NCBI GenBank assembly: GCA_036245525.1
Contig: BTPG01000003.1
Coordinates: forward strand, 190,373,838 to 190,437,837
Direction of reading: 5' to 3'
DNA: 64,000 nt
Origin: Semisulcospira habei
Lineage: Eukaryota > Mollusca > Gastropoda > Semisulcospiridae
The position numbers and the translations under genes were made by a program. Below, piece by piece: positions 50,848 to 59,690 of the stretch. Each line of letters opens with the position of its first letter. The stretch's first letter is position 1. The notes beneath the pieces are model-generated. The model was not told the origin of the DNA and made no database searches. It saw only the letters and a list, made by a program, of their open reading frames with translations.

Positions 50848-50938
50848 AGTAATGCCATCAGTAATGTATTTTGAGAAAACAAATGAATTTTTTCTCTAAA
50901 ATGTATTTTTTTGAAAAATACTTACCGATGGCATTACT
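50848..50938 (-). repeat. DIRS copy 4 internal complementary region
   Basis: The complement joins AGAGAAAAAATTCATTTG to TTTTCTCAAAATACATTAC, giving the circle junction and the element ends. Confidence 0.83.
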
Positions 50939-50975
50939 CGGAGTGCCCTACCTCCTGCCCCGCTTGCTGCTTTTG

Positions 50976-51161
50976 GCTAAGTGTGAAACTGGCAGGCTTT
51001 CGCCCAACACCTGACCGGATAGGATGGTAAGGGGAGGCCACCCAGTACTCCTAGGTATGGATCCCCGGTGTCTCCTCCCCAGTTGTGCAGGGGACACAAC
51101 TTTGCTTAGGCTGAAATCTATAGGCTATAGAGTGTGTTCCATATAGTAATGCCATCGGTAA
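50976..51161 (-). repeat. DIRS copy 4 right inverted terminal repeat
   Basis: Inverse of 44909-45094, followed by GTATTTTTCAAAAAAATAC, where one base breaks the TTCGAA palindrome seen in the other copies. Confidence 0.88.
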
Positions 51162-51485
51162 GTATTTTTCAAAAAAATACATTTTAGAGAAAAAATTCAT
51201 TTTTCTGATCAGCCACCGTTGGCATGCACACAGTTGGTTGTGTGGGATAGGCATGAGAAGCTTTTACCCCTTTCTGCTAAGAAATAGTGAGCACTACCCT
51301 TCCAAATGAGTTAAGGGGGTGGTGGGGAAGGGGTGCATTTTTTAGGGGCTTTGTCTATGACTGGTGATGGTATTGTGCAGTAATTGTGTTCCTTGCGTGT
51401 ATGAGGTTCTTGTGCATAAAACTACTTTGATTTCAGAAACATCCAGTTTTGAACCTGTTCCAACTTGAAATCTGTTTGTCTTCAG

Positions 51486-51692
51486 ATTGTAGAACAACAT
51501 GAGTTTGCAGACCTGGTGAGGGAGGACGCAGAGCAAGTGAAGGAGAGAGAGGAGACGGACAGCATTGACATTGTGGATGAGGTTCGATTTTACATCACAA
51601 ATGTAGTCAGTACGTTCTCGGACCTTCAGGACGCACAACACAGGCTTCACATCATTGATCAGCTCCTGGAGGACATGGGATTGGACGCGTAA
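51486..51692 (+). CDS. ABTB1: ABTB1 last coding exon
   Basis: The acceptor TTGTCTTCAG opens 68 codons and a TAA stop. The peptide IVEQHEFADLVREDAEQVKE, REETDSIDIVDEVRFYI and finally LEDMGLDA matches the ABTB1 C terminus (EETDSIP.VDDIRFH ... L..LG). The exon starts 283 bases after the end of the fourth DIRS-like element. Confidence 0.95.
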   Translation: MVEQHEFADLVREDAEQVKEREETDSIDIVDEVRFYITNVVSTFSDLQDAQHRLHIIDQLLEDMGLDA

Positions 51693-51950
51693 AGATCACT
51701 TGACAACCTCGACAGTTGAAAGTTGAAAATCGTCTGATGACCTTGATTTTTGAAGATCATTTGAGGGTTGAAGTTGAAAGCCAGCAAAGCCTTCTGCATG
51801 CAACCTTAGTTATTAAAAAAAAGTATAAACTATACCGGTGGCTGCATGCGCAATAGCTAAAGGGCACAAGCTAATAAATCAAGACATGTTTTGGCAGAGA
51901 CATTTGAAGAATTTATGCTGTAAAATAAAAAGTCTATTACCAATCATGAG
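51693..51950 (+). terminator. ABTB1: ABTB1 3' UTR with two poly(A) signals
   Basis: AATAAA occurs at 51873-51878 and again at 51924-51929, followed by a GT-rich stretch near 51950 (GGTTTGTTATTG). This is a plausible cleavage region about 180-250 bases after the stop codon. A GCATGC-containing hairpin similar to the one at 8774 lies in the UTR near 51800-51850. The site is inferred from motifs only. Confidence 0.6.
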
Positions 51951-52094
51951 CGCTGGTTTGTTATTGCTTTAACCCTTAACTGCCAGGACACGCCAGCACC
52001 AGTCATCTGCAAGTGGCGTGGAACCCTATGAGCTCACACATCTGCGTGGGCCATGGGGACCTGTTTTTTTGCTGGCCTTATTTATGTATAGTTC

Positions 52095-52180
52095 TGACTG
52101 ATACTAATGATACTAATTAGATACTAATGATAAGAATATGATAGTTTTAGAGAATGATAAGAATATGATAGTTTTAGAGA
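52095..52180 (+). repeat. Short tandem duplications
   Basis: GATACTAATGATACTAATTAG and a 26-base unit AATGATAAGAATATGATAG TTTTAGAG repeated twice. In the region downstream of ABTB1. Confidence 0.7.
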
Positions 52181-52740
52181 CATCTTCAACCAGGCATTCA
52201 CTGCCAGAAAAATGCAAACACCACCTAATGCAAGAGGGAAAAAAACCCTCATGAGGCCTTGCCAGTACAGGGGTGCATAAGGACCTTTGCCAGTTGCTGG
52301 CCTAATGCATTTCTATGTTTCCTTGATTGATTGTGATTATTTGGTGTTGAATTTGCCTTGATTTCAAGGACAATATTTTTGCTAAACTGACAGCTCTGTA
52401 CTGGGATATGCATGTATGAGGACACACGTAACTACGTGCACACACACCCTCGCATGAATGTATATGTACACATGCTTGCTCTGTCACTATTTGTTTTGAA
52501 TGAAATGAAAGATGTACCTTTACGTTCTATGACCTTGCACGATAATTAGTACATTGATGTTGTTCACATGCAGTCCCGTAACTTACAACCATGTTTTGAG
52601 GGGGGTTGCATCCTCTTTTTACTTTTTGATTTTGTGTCAAAATCTTGAACCTGTAGCTCAAGACCGTTCTGAACAAAATGTAAAAACCTTTGTTCATTTT
52701 TCTCAGAACCACAAATTTGTCAGTTATGAGGTTGCACATG

Positions 52741-52862
52741 AAAACCATCCAAACGTACTTGCTATACAGGTAGACTTCATGCAGTTATGAATAAAGAAAG
52801 AAACCATCCAAACGTACTTGCTATACAGGTATACTTCATGCAGATATGAATAAAGAAAGAAA
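52741..52862 (+). repeat. 61-bp tandem duplication with AATAAA
   Basis: AACCATCCAAACGTACTTGC ... GAATAAAGAAAG occurs twice (52743 and 52804). Each ends in a poly(A)-signal-like AATAAAG. Confidence 0.8.
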
Positions 52863-53074
52863 GGTGTAATTGGGTTTTTGTCCATTTTTTCCCATAAACT
52901 TTTGTTATCAATAGTTTTGAATGGTCAGCTCGAATGTGGTGGCTCATTAGCGGAATTTCCTGCCTTCTGACCAGGTGACCAGTCAGTGTTTGCAGATGTT
53001 TCTCAGGTCTTTAATCAGCTGTGTTTTTGCCTCCTTCCAGCTTGTGCAGACTTTCTTTTGTTTATCATTTGTTG

Positions 53075-53160
53075 TTAACCCTTAATGTCAGAAGTGCTCT
53101 TTGCCGAGGCGATTCCTGCAGGAATCACCTTGACAAAATGTGCTACTGACAGCCAAAGGT
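53075..53160. mobile_element. TTAA element, family E
   Basis: TTAACCCTTAATGTCAGAAG TGCTCTTTGCC ... GACAAAATGTGCTACTGACAGCC; right end degenerate. Confidence 0.58.
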
Positions 53161-53374
53161 TTGATGTTCTTATCTCGATAGAAATGAATCAACTATGATC
53201 GCTGGGCGCTGCACTTTGGTTATCATAGCTGAGTAACCTTAGCTTTCGTAGGTGGTGGGATTGGAAGAAGATATCTATGGCACTTGCTGTTCATTTGTGT
53301 GCAATTGTATGAATCGCATTTGTGGGCATGAGGCGAATCTACCCTGTGGGTAAAGGAACATAATTTTAGAGCGA

Positions 53375-53574
53375 TTAACCCATTTAACCCTAGTCCCTAC
53401 TGCAAGAGATTGATTGACCATGATAATTCAAGGGCAGTGCCAGATTAGCTTAGCGCCTTCAGGCGCCAAGCTAATCTGGCACTGCCCTTGAATTATCATG
53501 GTCAATCCATCCCCTGCAACTGGTACATAGTTATTAGGCAACATCTCCACAATTTGAGAAATGGGAAGGGTTAA
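53375..53574. mobile_element. TTAA-bounded foldback MITE, family A
   Basis: Both TTAA ends are present. The core 53416-53504 is a near-perfect hairpin: GACCATGATAATTCAAGGGC ... TTAGCGCC-TTCA-GGCGCCAAG ... and back, with arms of about 42 bases. Confidence 0.85.
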
Positions 53575-53928
53575 CCATGAGTTTCTTATGCACATATTTG
53601 TCTCCATCAGACGGTGACTGTGTGCAAATACATAGGGAGATGTTATAGATCTGTAGAATAGATAATTTTCCAAGGACATCTCATGTCTGATCCAGCTATT
53701 GATAGGATGTTTGTAAGGCTATAATATTATATTTTTAAAGGAGTTCATGCAGGCTTATGGAAGTCTGGCATCATTTAATGAATTCGGATAAAGGATTTTT
53801 AAACTGTGCCTTTGTTAATTGTTTAGGTTATTGTCACATGGCAGCTCAGTACATGTGCACTTAGTTTTTTAAAAACAACAACAACTAAAGTCTTAATAAG
53901 CCAGAAACAATCATAAGGATGCAATATA

Positions 53929-54152
53929 TTAACCCTTATCATTCGGAATACACCAGCGTGTGAAATAAATTTGACTAAAATAGTTCAAGGGTAGTACCAG
54001 AATAGCTTGGCGCCTCTAGGCGCCAAGCTATTCTGGCACCACCGTTGAACTAAAGCCATTGGTGTATATCCTTATCTGTAAGTACTATAATGTAGCTTGC
54101 ATATGGCAGTGGACAAATTTCAAGCTTTTAGCCTCAGTATGATATGGGTTAA
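53929..54152. mobile_element. TTAA-bounded foldback MITE, family B
   Basis: Ends TTAACCCTTATCATTCGG and CAGTATGATATGGGTTAA. The core reads TAGCTTGGCGCCTCTAGGCG CCAAGCTA as a perfect palindrome. It is very close to the 44173 copy, suggesting recent spread. Confidence 0.87.
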
Positions 54153-54792
54153 TACAAATAGATGAATACGTCATGTAGAAACATAGTAACTGTGACACTC
54201 ATTGTGTCATCCAGAAAAGTGTATTCTGCTGTAAACCCTTGTCAAATGTGAACTTTCAGTGTCAAACAATGAAAATAGATACTGATACATGTAGGTGTAA
54301 TTATTTTTGTGTCTGATTGCAGAGGATGCATTCATTGTACACAATAACACATATGTGAGCTGATCAAGTTTTTTTGTCTGTGATTTTTTTTTTACATTGC
54401 ATTCCTTATCATACATCAGGACACATACTTTTTTTACCTATACTGATGAGCAAAAGAAATGCGACATCACCTGGAATCATCAGAAACACTTGATGTTTCA
54501 AATAATGATGGATTTCTTATGTTCATCAGTTTGTATGCCATTTCTGGGAATTTTTTTTTTTTTTAATTTATTTTTGGTAATGGGCCTCAGCTTCATATTA
54601 TGCATGCTTTGCAGCTTGTATATGTTTAACATAGGCAGTTTTGATACATCTAACTGTACATCATAGTAGTTAGTCCAATTGTTTTTACTTGGAAGGTTGT
54701 TTTGTTACAGTGTATAAGATTTACTTTGCATGGTGATACTTTTGAGGTTGTCACTTCGAACATGCTCAGTGGTCAGATTTGCCCATATTATT

Positions 54793-54986
54793 TTAACCCA
54801 TTCAGCCCTGACGCACTACAGCAGGAGATGGGTTGATCATGATAATTCAAGGGTATTGCCAGATTAGCTTGGTGCCAAGCTAAACTGGCACTGCCCTTGA
54901 ATTATCATGGTCGATCCATCTCCTGCAACCTATTGGATTTACACCTCCAAAAGTTGGGAATACGGCCGTCAGGCTGAATGGGTTAA
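54793..54986. mobile_element. TTAA-bounded foldback MITE, family A
   Basis: Ends TTAACCCATTCAGCCCTGAC and GTCAGGCTGAATGGGTTAA. The core has the same CATGATAATTCAAGGG arms, with a shortened loop. Confidence 0.85.
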
Positions 54987-55026
54987 TCAGAACAGTACAA
55001 TTTATTGTTATGTGCTTGTCTATGAT

Positions 55027-55380
55027 TTTGGATTGAGCCATAAGGTCGAGAACCAGCACTTGGTTTGTGGTACACTGGAGCCTGTTTTGGATTGAGCCAT
55101 AAGGTCGAGAACCAGCACTTGGTTTGTGGTACACTGGAGCCTGTTTTGGATTGAGCCATAAGGTCGAGAACCAGCACTTGGTTTGTGGTACACTGGAGCC
55201 TGTTTTGGATTGAGCCATAAGGTCGAGAACCAGCACTTGGTTTGTGGTACACTGGAGCCTGTTTTGGATTGAGCCATAAGGTCGAGAACCAGCACTTGGT
55301 TTGTGGTACACTGGAGCCTGTTTTGGATTGAGCCATAAGGTCGAGAACCAGCACTTGCTTTGTGGTACACTGGAGCCTGT
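55027..55380 (+). repeat. 59-bp tandem repeat, six copies
   Basis: ATTGAGCCATAAGGTCGAG recurs at 55032, 55091, 55150, 55209, 55268 and 55327, exactly 59 bases apart and nearly identical. Because 59 is not a multiple of three, repeat-like frames appear in all three minus frames; they are not a protein. Confidence 0.93.
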
Positions 55381-55664
55381 TTTGAATAGCCACCTTTTTG
55401 CACACAAAAGAGTGGTCTTGAAAGACATATTAGAAATCTTGAAGGACACCTAAATGATGGCATTTGATGACAGGTGATCTCTCATGAAGATGGTCGCTCA
55501 GAACAGGTTCTCCTGTGTAAATTACATCCCCAAACAGTTTGAAAATGTTGTGCAGTTTGTTTGGCAAATCCATCTGTTTTGATCTGTTTCATGGCGCTTT
55601 GTTCTGAAGACTACAGACCAGAGATCTGGCAAACATTGATAGCAAGGGTCAGTGCTGGACAGAT

Positions 55665-55830
55665 GTGAACAGTTAGATCCAACACACCAAGGGGAATGAC
55701 TCAATGCAGGACAAACACTTAAGCAGATCCAACATGCCAAGGGAAATCACTCAGTGCTGGACAAACACATAAACAGACAATTAGATCATACACACCAAGG
55801 GGAACCACTCAATTCTCAACAAAAACAAAT
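55665..55830 (+). repeat. Imperfect CCAAGGGGAATNACTCAGTGCTGGACAA-type repeats
   Basis: ACACCAAGGGGAATGACTCA, ATGCCAAGGGAAATCACTCA and ACACCAAGGGGAACCACTCA at about 62-64-base spacing. A related copy is at 563-590. Confidence 0.65.
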
Positions 55831-56404
55831 GAGGTCTCTTGGATCTACTTCCCCAGCAGCGAAAGGTCTGTTAACCAGCTTTGAATTTGTCCCCTTCGCA
55901 TGTGTGAAACAGAATCTAATTATTTATGTGTTGGCATGCTCTCTAAGTTTTGATCCGTTTCATACAGTGCTTGTTCGTTTGTTTTTTGTTTGTTTTTCTG
56001 CTCGGCATTAAACCCAAATAACTAACTTTGTTTTTATACCATGAATCCGGTGGTTTGTTTATATAAACAATGTACATGTTTTATGTATTGTTCTTCTGTG
56101 ATTATATTATGCAGACATTTTTTTGTTGTTCACTTGGGTACTTGAAGGCAACTAACACATTCGGATACATGAATTGTTCATAATAACAGTGTGGATTTGT
56201 AAAGGATTTGTGTGGATTGGTCGATGTTCTTTTAGCGGGTATGAATACATGAATGAGTGAGCCAGGAAATGATGAATGGATGCAGAATATTTATGTATTT
56301 ATTTATTTATTTATTTATTTATGTATTATTTATGTATTTGTTTTTATTATTATTTATTTATCTTTGGGTTTGGTCACACCAATCAAAGAAACTCTGACAA
56401 TTGA

Positions 56405-56496
56405 TCAACCCTTAAGCTGTCATTAGCGCTTGTTGTCGCACTGATTTCTGCTGGAATCGTCACGACAAAAAGCGCTGCCGATAGCTACACGGTTAA
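56405..56496. mobile_element. TTAA element, family E (AGCGCTTGTTGTCG type)
   Basis: AACCCTTAAGCTGTCATTAG CGCTTG ... GACAAAAAGCGCTGCCGATAGC, then ACGGTTAA. Related pieces at 53075-53160 and 57585-57655. Confidence 0.62.
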
Positions 56497-56500
56497 TTGA

Positions 56501-56580
56501 TTAACTCATTCGAGACGTGCCACCTCCAGCTACGCGGCTTAAGCCGGATATCCGGAGGCGGAACGTCTCGAATGAGTTAA
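56501..56580. mobile_element. 80-bp TTAA palindrome, family D
   Basis: Ends TTAACTCATTCGAGACGTG and CGTCTCGAATGAGTTAA; inner part CCTCCAGC...CCGGAGG. Complete with both TTAA copies. Confidence 0.82.
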
Positions 56581-56761
56581 TCAACTAATCATTTTTCAAC
56601 TAAATCAGTCAGGAGGGGAAAACAGAATATTACCAAAGAAAAGAAAAGTTCAAGTCAAAGCCAACTTTAATGCCTTTTGCGAATTCCAAATATTTGGGTC
56701 TCAATTTTGACATATAACACATTTAAATCAGTACTGCTGCAATCCCTGTAAATCTTTTTCA

Positions 56762-56828
56762 GATCCCAAATTACTCACATGTAGAATAATCTGCTATAGC
56801 AGATTATTCTAAAAGTGTGAAATTTGGA
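56762..56828. repeat. AT-rich palindrome
   Basis: CCCAAATTACTCACATG TAGAATAATCTGCTA pairs with TAGCAGATTATTCTA and the AAATTTGG that follows. A simple foldback. Confidence 0.55.
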
Positions 56829-57407
56829 ATCTATAGAAGCTATCGCTAGTGTACTCATCGCGGAAGACGATAACTAGATCGATCATTATAGTGACGGCTC
56901 TGGAGTCGTAGTTAGGACTTGGATCAAGTCGCAGGAGACGGTAACACAACTAAACATCATGACGGCTTAGTGGTAATGCTTGAAACAGAAGCGATCCTAC
57001 TGACAGAGGCCAAAGATGCCCATCAGGGCAGTGCTGCTTTCATCCTTAACGCACGTGAGGCCTGGGGCACAATCACACCACTCCATGTTGGGGTTGTCCA
57101 CCAGGCATCGCTCTCCAGCCTGCTTCATCGCCTGGCATATTCTGCAACAAACGACGCGAAATTATATATTTTTTACTAGGTTCAAAATGAAAACAAAATA
57201 CCGTTCTGCTTCTGCTTCCGCGGCGACACGCCTTCCCTGGAAACGGCAAGCTTAAAGGGCGCCGAACACGCCATGAATTTTACCTGGGAAAACTGACCTC
57301 TAAATAACCCAACAATCCCTTTTTCCGAGGGGGCAAAACTCAATATTGCGAATGTACAAATATACATACACACTGTAGTTGTCTCCGCCGTTCTTGTTGA
57401 TCCCATA

Positions 57408-57464
57408 TCACACTGAGGCTTAATTCCCACACTGGTTTATTCGAATTCCGAATGATAAGGGTTA
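57408..57464. mobile_element. Family B MITE end pieces, core deleted
   Basis: CCCATATCACACTGAGGCTT is joined, after a short gap, to TTCCGAATGATAAGGGTTA. Only the two outer ends remain, consistent with slippage deletion of the hairpin. Confidence 0.6.
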
Positions 57465-57757
57465 TACGACAGAAAAGGAAGAGATGGGTTCATTGAACAT
57501 TCAGTTTTCCCGGGTAAAATTTATAAGATGTTAGGCACGCTTTAATCCTCCCCTACCCCCTCACCCACCCATCTAGCGACAGTAAAGCTGTAAACTTTGG
57601 CTGCAGGAATCATCGCGACAAAAAGCGCTACGTACAGCCAGATTAGTTTAATGTTTCAAAATGAAAACAGCCAAGAAGACTCCTATAGATATATAACAGA
57701 TGTATAACTATACTGGTTACTAGCGCACATTTCTTTCAACGCTGGCACGGGTCTACA

Positions 57758-57840
57758 CAAGATATGGAAAGGCCATCACGGTTCAAGGGTGGTGCAAGAA
57801 TAGCTTGGCGCCAAGTGGCACCACCCTTTTACAGTCATGC
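57758..57840. mobile_element. Truncated family B palindrome
   Basis: TTCAAGGGTGGTGCAAGAAT ... GGCGCCAAGTGGCACCACCC; the right arm is shortened. Confidence 0.55.
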
Positions 57841-57857
57841 AAGGCTGGTCTGTCTCC

Positions 57858-58070
57858 TTAACTCATTCTACCCCAAACACCGAAATCCCAAAATTTTGCC
57901 GTTGTCCTCTCAACTGCATTGCAGTGCAGGACACAGATCGACCTTGATAGTTCAAGGGTGATGCCAGAATAGCTTGGCGCCCATAGGCGCCAAGCTATTC
58001 TGGCATCACCCTTGAACTATCATGGTCGATCCTTATTTTGCTGTGATGTGTCTGGGGTAGAATGAGTTAA
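57858..58070. mobile_element. TTAA-bounded foldback MITE, family B3
   Basis: Ends TTAACTCATTCTACCCC and GGGGTAGAATGAGTTAA. The core 57935-58030 is a hairpin (TTCAAGGGTGATGCCAGAAT ... ATTCTGGCATCACCCTTGAA). Confidence 0.83.
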
Positions 58071-58138
58071 CGTTGATAACGTCTTCAGAGGGGGTTAAAG
58101 CACCACCCTGGAACTGTTCTTAGGAATTTTCACCCGAG

Positions 58139-58213
58139 GGCTCATTCGAGACATGCTGAAAGTACGCGGAAAATTGCAGCGCATCCGTACACAACACGTC
58201 TCGAATGAGTTAA
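58139..58213. mobile_element. Family D palindrome
   Basis: GCTCATTCGAGACATGCTG ... ACGTCTCGAATGAGTTAA; left TTAA lost. Confidence 0.68.
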
Positions 58214-58409
58214 CAGTGTCGAATCAGGTGTCAAAAATACGAAACAATTTAGCTAAGCCTAAAGCGGGCTATTGTTATTTCCACTCAAAAAGTTTCACAA
58301 GCGAATAACGCTCCTCGTATTATCCACCGCATAGGTATGCAATATAGGTTACAATCATCAATGTTCTTTTCCTTTGGTTTTTCTTTCTGTCGGGACTACG
58401 TTAGCCTAT

Positions 58410-58591
58410 TTAACCCCAAGAATGTCGGAAGTGTCACCTAATGACCGTACCAGTTGCAGGAGGTGGATCGGCCATGATAATTCAAGAGTAATGCAAATTC
58501 GCTTGGCGCCTGATAGTGCCAAGCTAATCTGGCACTACCCTTCATGGTCGATCCATCGCCGGCTGTAGGACGTCGGGGCTAAATGGGTTAA
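58410..58591. mobile_element. TTAA-bounded foldback MITE, family A
   Basis: Left TTAACCCCAAGAATGTCG, right CGTCGGGGCTAAATGGGTTAA. The core is shortened in the right arm. Confidence 0.78.
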
Positions 58592-58699
58592 TCCAAGTAC
58601 AAACGTTTTCATCTGCATTCCTTCCAGCCATCTGGTGCTTATATTCTGAGTTCGGTTTGGTGTCGTATGGCATTCTGTCCGCGACACACCACAGCAATA

Positions 58700-58815
58700 T
58701 ATACGGCTCAACCATGACAGTTCAAGGGTGGTGGCAGAATAGCTTGGCGCCTATAGGCTCCAAGCTATTCTGCCACCACCCTTGAACTGTCATGGTCGAT
58801 CTGTCTCCTGAATTG
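58700..58815. mobile_element. Foldback element, family B
   Basis: A near-perfect hairpin: ACCATGACAGTTCAAGGGTG ... GGCGCCTATAGGCTCC ... CACCCTTGAACTGTCATGGT, arms about 47 bases. Clear TTAA ends were not identified. Confidence 0.7.
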
Positions 58816-58920
58816 TAATGCAGTCCTCAGAGGACAACTACAGAATGTGGCTATTTCGTACCTCGGGCACAATGAGTTATACTTAGATACAGTTTGCAGT
58901 CAGTGTCGTTAGCAAGTTAC

Positions 58921-59070
58921 AAACCTCATGTGCATGGGCTGGTACGGCAGCTGGTTTGGATCGATGGCAGCTCTTCTCCTGCTGGCCAAGGCTAGCTCAA
59001 TGCGCGTGCAGCACTGACCTTCCTCACATGCCGGCTCGCACTTGTTAGGCTCCACTTGTTGGGCGCAGAC
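58921..59070 (-). CDS. Possible exon of an unidentified Cys-rich protein
   Basis: On the minus strand a good acceptor (GTGTCCTCTTCAG) is followed by exactly 50 open codons and a donor GTAACT, phase 0-0. The peptide VCAQQVEPNKCEPACEEGQC then CTRIELALASRRR and LPYQPMHMRF has six cysteines in the first 21 residues, in a pattern like secreted or extracellular modules. Neighbouring exons were not found within the window. I do not recognise the family. It could also be a chance frame, but the splice signals and the codon-exact length argue for an exon. Confidence 0.45.
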
Positions 59071-59104
59071 CTGAAGAGGACACGTCGGCCGGTACCACAT
59101 GGGA

Positions 59105-59190
59105 TTTTGGTACCGGTTTCAGGCCACTTAATTTCAAATACAAGCGATAAAAATTTCAGAAAACTCAGTAGATTATTATTATTATTATTA
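59105..59190 (+). mobile_element. Second copy of the GGTACCGGTYTCAGGCCACT repeat
   Basis: Matches the 5' 70 bases of the insert at 28825-29083, then runs into ATT repeats. Confidence 0.65.
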
Positions 59191-59239
59191 TTTCACGCGT
59201 TATTACTATCATTGGTATTATTATTATTTTATATTTCAA

Positions 59240-59690
59240 GTTACAATACGCCGACAACGGCATACTTATGCCGCTGTCGGCATAATGTCCGTCAGTCGTC
59301 ATGTTGTCCGTTGTCTGCATAGTGTCCGTCGTCTGCATACTGTGCGCCTGCCGGCAACGGACAACAGGTCGTAAATCGGACTTTATGCCGACAAACGGAC
59401 AATATGCCGACAGTCGGACTTTATGTCGACAGACATACAGCATGCCGACAGTCGGACTTTATGTCAGTCGACAAACACTGAGACAATATGCCGACAGTTG
59501 GACTGTATGCCGACAGACAGACAATATGCCAACAGTCGGAATATACTTTACGCCGACAAACAGACACTATGCCAACAGTCGGACTTTATGCCCGACAGAC
59601 GGACTTTAGTCCGTCTGTCGGCAGAAAGTCCGACTGTTGGCATATTGTCTGTTTGTCGGCATGTAAAGTCCGACTGTCGGCATATTAGTG
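59240..59690. repeat. Degenerate TATGCCGACAGTCGGACTT repeat field with central inversion
   Basis: Short units of about 20-30 bases built from ATGCCGACAGTCGGACTTTA and variants. Orientation flips near 59614 (GACGGACTTTAGTCCGTC), so the field can fold on itself. It is preceded by (ATT)n. Confidence 0.75.

Larger units (their letters stand above)
44891..51203 (+). mobile_element. DIRS-like retrotransposon copy 4 (decayed)
   Basis: About 6.3 kb in the last ABTB1 intron. ITRs at 44909-45094 and 50976-51161, ICR at 50848-50938. Its tips read TTATCGATGGCATTACTTTA on the left and ATAGTAATGCCATCGGTAAG on the right, a third subfamily. It contains a minisatellite leader, gag, RT/RNase H and recombinase, all with breaks. 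It sits just 3' of a family C palindrome. Confidence 0.9.
15273..51950 (+). other. ABTB1: ABTB1 (BPOZ) gene, exons 2 to last, first exon not found
   Basis: Eleven exons with AG/GT borders join in consistent phase into 457 codons plus stop. The order is ankyrin repeat, BTB 1, helical linker, BTB 2, C-terminal helices, which matches ABTB1 along its whole length (human protein 478 residues). In other animals ABTB1/BPOZ is a BTB protein linked to CUL3-type ubiquitylation, eEF1A binding and growth suppression downstream of PTEN; that role is family knowledge, not visible here. The initiator exon (about 20 codons, ending two bases into a codon) was not found upstream and may lie outside the window. 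Introns are swollen by four DIRS-like elements, a SINE and many MITEs, so the gene spans more than 36 kb for about 1.4 kb of coding sequence. Confidence 0.93.
51951..53074. other. Downstream of ABTB1, no gene seen
   Basis: Holds a half-MITE near 51970 (TTAACCCTTAACTGCCAGG), a weak family C trace near 52225-52295 and the two short duplications. No exon seen. Confidence 0.55.

Noticed and set aside
54880..55463. Long minus-strand frames that look like a repeat protein (LVLDLMAQSKTGSSVPQTK)
   Set aside because: They are translations of the 59-bp x6 tandem in all three frames, which happens because 59 is not a multiple of three. No start context, splice signal or domain.
56883..57180. HYSDGSGVVV near 56885 resembling an RNase H start, plus an 86-codon frame at 56919
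   Set aside because: No further RNase H motifs or transposon domains follow, and the frame breaks. Too weak to call.
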